Below the pieces are notes generated by a model. It had not been told where the DNA came from. It was given only the letters and a program-made list of their open reading frames with translations, and did no database searches. Shown piece by piece: positions 33,974 through 39,617 of a stretch of 39,617 nt of DNA. The DNA lies in IMG/VR virus record IMGVR_UViG_3300046501_000429, positions 1-39,617 of that record; one strand, 5' to 3'. Both the position numbers and the translations under genes were made by a program. Numbering within the stretch: the first letter of the stretch is position 1; every line of letters begins with the position of its first letter. This DNA comes from a virus.

Positions 33974-34180
33974 TTAGATGCGGGATTGGGTGCTGTTGGC
34001 AGAGCGAATTACGCTGTTCAGGTCATCGCAGATCCGGTCCAAGAAGCCGGCCAGCATCTGAGGCTGAAACAACCCGGGGTGATCAGCCTGCTGGGCGAGC
34101 GCGTGCACCAAGGCAAGCGAATCCCGCACGCGTTCCAAATCAAACAGATCCGCATCGGTGAGACCGTAGGACTTTCTCAT
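33974..34180 (-). CDS. Hypothetical small protein (68 aa)
   Basis: MRKSYGLTDADLFDLERVRD ... ends ANSTQSRI. The ATG overlaps the previous 52-aa gene as ATGA and it is 20 nt from the antirepressor. The helical pattern SLALVHALAQQADHPGLFQP resembles small Pseudomonas phage accessory proteins. Function unknown. Confidence 0.75.
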   Translation of the reverse strand: MRKSYGLTDADLFDLERVRDSLALVHALAQQADHPGLFQPQMLAGFLDRICDDLNSVIRSANSTQSRI

Positions 34181-34335
34181 AGGGCACTGCCGTGCGTTTC
34201 CAGAACGCGCACTTGGTGCATGTGATGGTTGTAGCGCTTGAGGCGAGTGGAGAGGGAGGAGTTAGCGTGCAGCGCGGCGAGAGCCATGCGGCGATGGGCA
34301 AGTGCCCGGATTTTGGACGGAATGAGGGCGGTCAT
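34177..34335 (-). CDS. Hypothetical small basic protein (52 aa)
   Basis: ATG 34335 with AGGAA upstream opens MTALIPSKIRALAHRRMALA and ends LETHGSAL. It is rich in Arg and His. It is the first gene of the leftward antirepressor operon and sits directly behind leader element A; the longer frame to 34479 would translate that leader and is rejected. Confidence 0.7.
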   Translation of the reverse strand: MTALIPSKIRALAHRRMALAALHANSSLSTRLKRYNHHMHQVRVLETHGSAL

Positions 34336-34368
34336 ATGCAGTTCCTTTCTGAGTTGGAGCTGCGGCCT

Positions 34369-34460
34369 CGTCGCCAAACGAGGGTGGCAGCTGTACGCAG
34401 GTTGGCGAACCGGGGAAAGGTACCCGGCAGACCCTAAGGTCTCCCACGCACAGCCGCCAT
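34369..34460 (-). promoter_or_regulatory. Conserved leader element, copy A
   Basis: About 92 nt nearly identical to 39476-39570. On the minus strand it contains AGACC-TTAG-GGTCT as one hairpin and TCGCCAA ... TTGGCGA as another. It begins just after a terminator and ends 34 nt before the ATG of the 52-aa gene, so it is probably promoter plus structured 5' leader. Confidence 0.65.
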
Positions 34461-34478
34461 AACACGGAACTGCGGGCA

Positions 34479-34512
34479 CAAAAAAAGCGCCTGCTGTCGT
34501 GATGGGGCGCTT
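34479..34512 (-). terminator. Terminator upstream of the antirepressor operon
   Basis: On the minus strand AAGCGCC pairs with GGCGCTT and is followed by a run of seven or more T. It would stop leftward transcription coming from the cos and cassette 2 side before leader element A. Confidence 0.7.
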
Positions 34513-35443
34513 GTGCGCCTTTCTATCCGGGTCGCCAAACCCGTTCGCTGAATTGGCAGCGACGACCGCACTTTACGCTCGTCAACGTCTGGGGATCAAG
34601 TGTCCCCGGACAATATTTAATATCACGCTACGTTGCCGCTACCGCTGCAGGCGCTGCTCAGTTGTGGCGATCATCTCCACAGCTGCCACGAATAGATGAG
34701 TCGGGCGCGGGGCGGCTGGCCGCCGGGGTGCCGGCTTGAGGGTGGGCGGAGCCGGGGCGTCGTGAATGCACCGTTTTGGGGCGGCGCCGGTCGGGCTGGG
34801 TGGGTCTTCACCTGGCGCGCGCCGTCGTCCCCCCGCCACGCCTGCGGGCTAAATCGGTCTTAATTTCTGCACACCTGCAACCTACCAGCCGCAGCGCCCG
34901 ATGGGCCTCTCCCGCGCGAACAGGGGCTGATAAAACCCTGCAAATCCCTGCACGCACCCCCTATTTTCAGAGCGCCATGGAGCGCTATTCCAAGGGCCTG
35001 TTTTCAGGTGACCCACGGGAAACAAGTAATTTAAGTATGTGAAGGTGAGAAACCAGCTACAGCCCGCACGCGATGCGGTTTGGAGCACTTACTTTGCACT
35101 GGCTTTTTTGAGTAAGGAGGGGAGTAATTTTTATCTAACTGTATGATTTATATAGATATTTTATTTTCGATTTCTGACCTTAGTAAAAGGTAATGTTATT
35201 TCTAGATATTACTTAAAACTTACCTAATCAAATCGTCTACAAACCTTGTGATTCGTAGCTTTCAGAAGGGGGGAGGGAAAACTTACCAAAAATACCGGTT
35301 GCCCGTGGGTCAACATAAAAACGGGACTGGCTATAGGGGGAGGGTGGCGGCAGGTTCTCGCTCCTGCAGCAGCTCGCTTACACGCAAACTGTCACCAAAC
35401 ACGCTAAGGCTCAAACTGACACGTCTGGAACCCTTGAAAATAG
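34513..35443. other. Long non-coding stretch: GC-rich cos region then AT-rich segment
   Basis: I see no credible gene here. Near 34529-34560 a short partial copy of the leader element occurs (GTCGCCAAAC). From about 34690 to 34860 it is very GC-rich and holds the cos candidate. From about 35095 to 35250 it turns strongly AT-rich, then G-rich again. Listed reading frames in this interval have low-complexity compositions and no ribosome sites. Confidence 0.6.
34824..34842 (-). other. Candidate cos site
   Basis: The minus strand reads GGCGTGGCGGGGGGACGAC. From memory of P2-group phages, the cohesive end begins GGCG(A/T)GGCGGGG, so the first 12 bases match. The orientation also agrees: read from here the genome leads toward Q, as from the P2 left end. 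It lies in a GC-rich non-coding stretch. The last bases differ from P2. Confidence 0.5.
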
Positions 35444-35494
35444 TGGAGCGGGTGAAGGGAATCGAACCCTCGTTATCAGCTTGGGAAGCAGATA
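35444..35494 (-). other. 3' fragment of tRNA-Gly (anticodon CCC)
   Basis: On the minus strand this reads the anticodon arm (loop TTCCCAA, 35487-35481), variable region, T arm with GGTTCGATTCC, acceptor strand CACCCGC and terminal TCCA. The matching 5' half (GCGGGTG start, D arm) is absent, and the anticodon stem has one mismatch (T-T). It is therefore a truncated tRNA end, the usual form of an attachment core from a tRNA-integrating element. It borders cassette 2. Confidence 0.8.
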
Positions 35495-35535
35495 ACGGGG
35501 GTATGTAAAACACACGTAGGCAAGAGACAAAGGTA

Positions 35536-36549
35536 CTAAAATATTTCGACGTCGTTTTTCTTTCCAATGTTCGCGAGTTCTATATGTCCAACGTCATTTT
35601 TCCAATACATTAAGCGTAACGTAGGATTACCTTTAGTGATGTGGGTTCGCCATGCTAGATCACCATTTGCTCTACTTCGTTGTTCTTTACGTGTTGTGTC
35701 TTTCCAGAATGGATCCAGACTGTTTTTTCCTATCCCCGCTAAAGCATGACATATCACATCAAACGTCGTGCCGGAATACTTTTGAGTCGGTGCGCATTGA
35801 TTGGTATCTAAACTTTCAATGAATTTCTCGCCTAATGAAAAATCTTCCAATTTAAGTGCGCTGCGTTTGACTCCGCGTTGCGCAAATACGGCATTAGCTC
35901 CTACAAGAAAAGCGGATTTAATCGCATTTTCATCAGTCGCCGCATTGTATAGGGAAAGGGTATTCTGAGAGACGGTAAACATCTGATAGCTTTTCAAAAC
36001 CTGAATTGTGGTTTTGATTTCCTGTGGAAGCTCATCGTCATTTTCAGGAAGGATCGATACTACTTCGCCAGTAAAAGTGACGCTATTACCTTCACAAGTG
36101 GGGTGATGAAGCATGGAATAATTTTTGTCAAAAAAACGAATGGATAGACTTATATTTTCTAGTAGATCTACCAGGGCCTCGTTCCGAGTCTGGCTTCTTC
36201 CTTCAAGCATTGGCTCGACAAGTTTGTTGTTCCAGTCCGCGACGCATACTGGAAATTTACTATCGTCGCCTAGATTCTTAATTAAAATATTGTGTACTGT
36301 TCTGGCTATTTCTTTACCGCAGTAGTCGTCGTGTCCGATGTTCTTTAAGTGGTGATTGAACATCTGCGCGCAAGGGTAATAACCTATTTCTTCAAGCTTA
36401 TCGAGAGAATTTTCTTCAATTACAATAGAGCTCGAGCCATTATCTAGGTCTCTCTTGATGAAAATTAAACTCTCCACGCAGGAAGGCAAGCTTTCTTTAG
36501 AGCAGTAAGCTGGTGAGATTAGATAGTCACTGCTAACAACTAATTGCAT
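35536..36549 (-). CDS. Unrecognised 337-aa partner of the ATPase, accessory cassette 2
   Basis: Begins MQLVVSSDYLISPAYCSKES. Conspicuous segments are TRNEALVDLLENISLSIRFF, an alpha-helical middle, and a C-terminal part DLAWRTHITKGNPTLRLMYW followed by GHIELANIGKKNDVEIF, which looks like the conserved core. No membrane span or known nuclease motif can be named with confidence. Its ATG shares one base with the ATPase stop (TAATG), so the pair is coupled. Strongly AT-rich. It may be the effector or DNA-handling partner of the ATPase. Confidence 0.8.
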   Translation of the reverse strand: MQLVVSSDYLISPAYCSKESLPSCVESLIFIKRDLDNGSSSIVIEENSLDKLEEIGYYPCAQMFNHHLKNIGHDDYCGKEIARTVHNILIKNLGDDSKFPVCVADWNNKLVEPMLEGRSQTRNEALVDLLENISLSIRFFDKNYSMLHHPTCEGNSVTFTGEVVSILPENDDELPQEIKTTIQVLKSYQMFTVSQNTLSLYNAATDENAIKSAFLVGANAVFAQRGVKRSALKLEDFSLGEKFIESLDTNQCAPTQKYSGTTFDVICHALAGIGKNSLDPFWKDTTRKEQRSRANGDLAWRTHITKGNPTLRLMYWKNDVGHIELANIGKKNDVEIF

Positions 36550-38441
36550 TATTTTAGCTCCTTTTCAAGAGCTATCAGTTCTCTTCTCTTTTTTGTTGCT
36601 TCCAGCAAGATGTTTTCGATTTCTGTATCTGTCTGGTCGAAAAAGTCTTTTGGCCAATCAAGAATTGCGCCGAACTTACTTATATCCACAGTTCTGATGG
36701 CAGATTTACCGTTTTCCTTGTCGATAAAGATAATGGTAGATCGGTCAACGATCGAGTCGTCGCGACTCTGTGCGATACGCAGTCTCAGTCTATTTATCAG
36801 GTATTCGCTATGAGTTTCAATAATACATTGTATTTTGCGTTGTGATAGGGCTATAAAGAAGTCGCAAAGCCTTGCTTGAACCTTGGGGTGCAAATGCAAT
36901 TCTGGTTGTTCAAATATTAGGATGTCGTCATCTTTTGCAAGAAGGGCCATGACCACAATAGGAAGAATCTGACTTACCCCTACACCTACGTGAGTTAGAT
37001 CTTGCCATTTGTCATCGGGCGTCGTTTTGACTTTAAGCTCATATCCCAGTTTGCCTTTGTCGGAGGTTTGTACTGAAGCTACTACGCCGAGGTGTTGAAG
37101 CCATTCAGTACATGCTTCTTCGAGGGTTGTTTGTTTTTCTTGAAAAGTGATACAGCCATTGTCCAGTGCAACTACCGAGGGGTACGTCACTCGTGTAAGT
37201 CTATTTATATGAAGTACAGCAGCTGTGAATTCGCCTTTTAAGCCGACTTTGGTTGGTTCCGCTAAATCAAAAGCTTGGTAGGTCGCTTGAGGTTCGTTGC
37301 GCAACGGTCCAAGGTATTTTATGCTGCCTTCAAATACAGCTGAAAGGTAGTGGTCTAGAGACTGAAAAGTATCAAGATGGCAGTAAGTGCTTCTTCTGGT
37401 TTTTTTAGTATTTGAATACCAAACTCCCTGTAACGTATCTCTGTACTTAATAAGGAAGTCGGAGAAGGCCTTAGCTACTTTTTCATCTAGATTATCAGTA
37501 AGTGCGCGCCAGGCTGAAATATCCATTGCATGATTGCTAATCTGTGGAATGATGTCAGGTTTTAGTACCAGGGCTTGGCGGGCTAACAACGCTTTTACTC
37601 TTTCAAGGTTTTTGTTGCTCCGCTTGTCCTCCTCCATCATTGCAAGAATTTCTTCGGGGATTTCAAAGGAGTTACTTCGCTCTGCATGTTCTTTTTCTAT
37701 TAGAGAGCGGGTTTTATCTAGAAAGTCCTTAGGTAATACGATGTTTGCTAGATCTGAGAGATCCACCCCTTTAATTTGTTTTAAATAGGCCTGGGATCCT
37801 ATCAAGAATGGAATAAGTTGTAGGCTGGTTTTTTTTGTATGATCATAGTTAATGCGGACCATTCCCGGAAGGATTTCCTGCTTGTTGCTTCCTTCGATTC
37901 TGTAATCCGGATACTCTTTCTCAAGATTGTCAGTGCTGGCAGATTGCAGTGATAAAATCTTGTACAGTCTGTCCTCGAATTTAGAACTGTCGTCATGAGC
38001 GAATTCGATATGCTCTTCAGGTGTATCTACTCTTACAACAGTTGCACGCCCTTTGATAATGTCCGGATGGTAGTGGCTTTCGTAACCTTTACTCTGATCG
38101 TCAGTTGCGCCGAATGTGTAGTCGAGGGAAGCCCGCTTTATGTCATGTATCCATAGTTGGTTTGTTGTAAATGACATGTCGACTTTTAATCTGATGTGTT
38201 TATCCTTCGCATTATAGTCGAGGATGTCACTAAAAGAGCCTAGTCTAACAAAGCGGCCATTCAGCGAAATGGCACTTTTAAAGTAGCGAGAACTAAAGGT
38301 TTGGCTTAACATCAGGATTGCTTGTATTAGTGAGCTTTTTCCTGAGCTGTTTGATCCGCATATTATTGAAAGTTTTTCGAGGTTTAATGGGGTATTGGTT
38401 GTAATGGATTTGAAGTTCTTTAATTCGAGAGAGCGTATCAT
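36549..38441 (-). CDS. ABC-type ATPase with DUF3696-like C-terminus, accessory cassette 2
   Basis: 630 residues. SMC/Rad50-like N-terminus LELKNFKSI then Walker A CGSNSSGKSSLIQ (28-40), signature-like VGVGVSQILP (485-494), Walker B ILIFEQPELHLHP (about 507-519), H-loop ETHSEYLINRLR (542-553), and DWPKDFFDQTDTE near the end, as in DUF3696 ATPases. A long insertion separates the two ATPase halves. AAGGAAAG precedes the ATG. Relatives of this OLD/AAA15-like class drive several anti-phage systems, always with a partner gene, as here. The cassette is AT-rich and flanked by the tRNA fragment and attR. Confidence 0.9.
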   Translation of the reverse strand: MIRSLELKNFKSITTNTPLNLEKLSIICGSNSSGKSSLIQAILMLSQTFSSRYFKSAISLNGRFVRLGSFSDILDYNAKDKHIRLKVDMSFTTNQLWIHDIKRASLDYTFGATDDQSKGYESHYHPDIIKGRATVVRVDTPEEHIEFAHDDSSKFEDRLYKILSLQSASTDNLEKEYPDYRIEGSNKQEILPGMVRINYDHTKKTSLQLIPFLIGSQAYLKQIKGVDLSDLANIVLPKDFLDKTRSLIEKEHAERSNSFEIPEEILAMMEEDKRSNKNLERVKALLARQALVLKPDIIPQISNHAMDISAWRALTDNLDEKVAKAFSDFLIKYRDTLQGVWYSNTKKTRRSTYCHLDTFQSLDHYLSAVFEGSIKYLGPLRNEPQATYQAFDLAEPTKVGLKGEFTAAVLHINRLTRVTYPSVVALDNGCITFQEKQTTLEEACTEWLQHLGVVASVQTSDKGKLGYELKVKTTPDDKWQDLTHVGVGVSQILPIVVMALLAKDDDILIFEQPELHLHPKVQARLCDFFIALSQRKIQCIIETHSEYLINRLRLRIAQSRDDSIVDRSTIIFIDKENGKSAIRTVDISKFGAILDWPKDFFDQTDTEIENILLEATKKRRELIALEKELK

Positions 38442-38649
38442 CTTTCCTTGATCCAGTACGAAGAGTTACGTTGTTTTTCAATTGCATAGAGTGTCTGCAA
38501 TCAATTGTTGGAGTAAGCGAAACTTGTTTTTTCGTCTGGGCTCCTTCACGTAGCTTCATAGAATGCACAAACGTTGTCAATGAACATTCAATAGTGCCTG
38601 CAAAGATATGACTTTCATCGATAAATTAATGATTTGTTCTTGGGTCGAT

Positions 38650-38868
38650 TCAGCTATCAGGTGTCTGAGCTTGCAGGCGCGCCAAGCCCTGCTTTATGTG
38701 GCCAGCATTCTCGCCGATCATTTGTAGGGATGCGCGAGCATTTTCACCGACGTCTGTAGCTCCCTGGTACTCAGCCCTCAGCACTAGCTCCATGATTGCA
38801 GCCTCAAGGGCTAGCTGGTTCTCGTAAATTCTTGCAAGCACATCGGGAAGGGAATATTGGTTTGGCAT
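38650..38868 (-). CDS. Hypothetical protein next to attR (72 aa)
   Basis: From ATG 38868 (MPNQYSLPDVLARIYENQLA) the frame gives 72 residues with ALEAAIMELVLRAEYQGA and GENAGHIKQGLARLQ. GGAG lies 8 nt upstream. Proteins of this type commonly sit at the end of Pseudomonas prophages. Function unknown. The longer frame to 38961 would run into the arm-site region and is not used. Confidence 0.8.
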   Translation of the reverse strand: MPNQYSLPDVLARIYENQLALEAAIMELVLRAEYQGATDVGENARASLQMIGENAGHIKQGLARLQAQTPDS

Positions 38869-38953
38869 GAGATCGACTCCATTCGGAAAGTCGGAAGCAT
38901 AGCAGTGCGAATGCAGAAAAATATGATTGTGGGTCTTTAGGAGGGATGGTCGC

Positions 38954-38971
38954 TGGTACACAACTGGTACA
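38954..38971. promoter_or_regulatory. Pair of TGGTACA arm-type sites next to attR
   Basis: TGGTACA occurs at 38954-38960 and 38965-38971, spaced 11 bp (one helical turn) and about 60 bp inside attR. The same heptamer clusters next to attL. Likely integrase or excisionase arm sites. Confidence 0.5.
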
Positions 38972-39027
38972 GAGAAGGTTCGGGAGGTCTGAAGGCTCTG
39001 TTTTGCTTGGTTCTAGCTTTTAATCGT

Positions 39028-39040
39028 TCCAATCCATCAT
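39028..39040. other. attR core
   Basis: Second copy of TCCAATCCATCAT. On the minus strand the DNA to its right encodes SLAIAPMMDW in frame with the core, but the phage side then reads ND and a stop, so no intact dusA exists here. Confidence 0.85.
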
Positions 39041-39164
39041 CGGAGCTATGGCGAGGGATGTGGACGAGTCTTGCAGTGGTTCTTCAGAGCATATGTGTCA
39101 AGGAAGTCGAGGAACCAGATAGATGGGGCAACGAGGCGTCCGGGGAGGGCGCCCCTTTGTGACG

Positions 39165-39434
39165 TCAGGACGGTTCAGCATCCATACGTCTGGCAACGAC
39201 ATCCAGCACATCGCAGCCATCGCGCAAGGGTATGCAGCAAAGCATTGCGAAATCGCTGAGTATCACCGAATCCGTGGTGATGTCGCCGCGCATCGCGAGG
39301 TTTTCCAGGATCTGTGTTACCGCGCCAATTCGGTAGCGTGCGGTGCTAAGCAGTGAGTGCAGCGGTTGGGTGGTATTTACATACAGCGAGGGGAGGTCGT
39401 CGGCGTTGCTGGTTAAAGCCATAAATTCTTTCAT
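39165..39434 (-). CDS. Small phage-type hypothetical protein beyond attR (89 aa)
   Basis: MKEFMALTSNADDLPSLYVN ... with LLSTARYRIGAVTQILENLA and PLRDGCDVLDVVARRM. It resembles small accessory proteins of Pseudomonas phages rather than a housekeeping gene. It is preceded by leader element B, the same module as upstream of the 52-aa gene inside the prophage. Its position outside attR suggests a second element or remnant. Confidence 0.75.
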   Translation of the reverse strand: MKEFMALTSNADDLPSLYVNTTQPLHSLLSTARYRIGAVTQILENLAMRGDITTDSVILSDFAMLCCIPLRDGCDVLDVVARRMDAEPS

Positions 39435-39475
39435 GAGTGATTGCCTTGAAGTGAAGTGAGATCACCTACCACTCG

Positions 39476-39570
39476 TTGTCGCCAAACAATGGGTGGTAGC
39501 TGTACGCGGGTTGGCGAACCGGACAAGGCACAAACCGGCAGACCCGAAGATCTCCCACGCACAGCCACCA
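39476..39570 (-). promoter_or_regulatory. Conserved leader element, copy B
   Basis: About 95 nt matching 34369-34460 almost throughout, including GGTTGGCGAACCGG, AGCTGTACGC and CTCCCACGCACAGCC on the plus strand. Stems TCGCCAA/TTGGCGA and AGATC-TTCG-GGTCT are kept, with a changed loop and one base change in the stem. It precedes the 89-aa gene by about 40 nt. Confidence 0.65.
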
Positions 39571-39617
39571 AAAAAAAGGTAGCCAAGTGCGTTTAGAAAC
39601 TCTCCGAGCTGGCTCGG

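Noticed and set aside
34639-35088. Several Pro/Arg/Ala-rich frames in the GC-rich stretch
   Set aside because: Composition follows base bias, starts lack ribosome sites, and the interval contains the cos candidate.
35444-35494. Complete tRNA-Gly gene
   Set aside because: The 5' acceptor strand and D arm are missing and the anticodon stem has a mismatch.
35248-35508. 86-aa plus-strand frame ending VKGIEPSLSAWEADNGG
   Set aside because: The terminal part is the antisense of the tRNA-Gly 3' fragment, a well-known false protein. The rest is low complexity.
38293-38580. 95-aa minus-strand frame overlapping the ATPase start
   Set aside because: It overlaps the Walker A-coding part of the ATPase in another frame and has no ribosome site.
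1-39617. CRISPR array or insertion sequence
   Set aside because: No regular spacer-repeat series and no transposase gene or terminal inverted repeats were seen.

Overview
The window holds one nearly complete P2-like (Peduovirus-type) temperate prophage, integrated in the 5' end of dusA (tRNA-dihydrouridine synthase A) of what is most likely a fluorescent-group Pseudomonas. The grounds are the Pseudomonas-like DusA sequence, the GC-rich phage core, a PrtN/pyocin-activator homologue, and several small genes of types typical of Pseudomonas P2-like phages. A 13-bp direct repeat (439-451 and 39028-39040) marks the attachment cores, so the element is about 38.6 kb.

Layout, left to right: dusA body with a phage-supplied start (1-523); integrase (626-1750, +); a leftward early operon (7309 down to 1752) encoding a Cro-like protein, a CII/YmfL-type regulator, an Ogr/Delta late activator, two hypotheticals, a 936-aa primase-helicase, several very small proteins and a PrtN homologue. 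The rightward repressor follows (7404-7760). Next is the P2 structural block in canonical order on the minus strand (D, U, T, E', E, FII, FI, tail fibre assembly, H, I, J, W, V, S, R, spanins, endolysin, holin, X, L, M, N, O), then terminase P and portal Q on the plus strand. The E/E' programmed -1 frameshift and three TGT-N13-ACA Ogr-type dyads sit at the expected P2 positions.

Right of Q the map becomes accessory: a solo Dam-type methylase, a tightly overlapping three-gene AT-rich cassette ending in a membrane-anchored alpha/beta hydrolase (29955-32209), a gene behind a LexA-like box, an antirepressor whose C-terminus matches the phage's own primase, a candidate cos site (near 34824-34842), a tRNA-Gly(CCC) 3' fragment (35444-35494), and a second AT-rich cassette of a DUF3696-type ABC ATPase plus an unrecognised 337-aa partner (35536-38441). 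Both cassettes sit in hotspot positions known to carry anti-phage genes in P2-like phages and are the best candidates here for undescribed systems.

The sequence beyond attR (39041-39617) does not look like the native upstream region of dusA. It carries a small phage-type gene with the same ~95-nt leader element found at 34369-34460, which suggests a second element or remnant at the same site.
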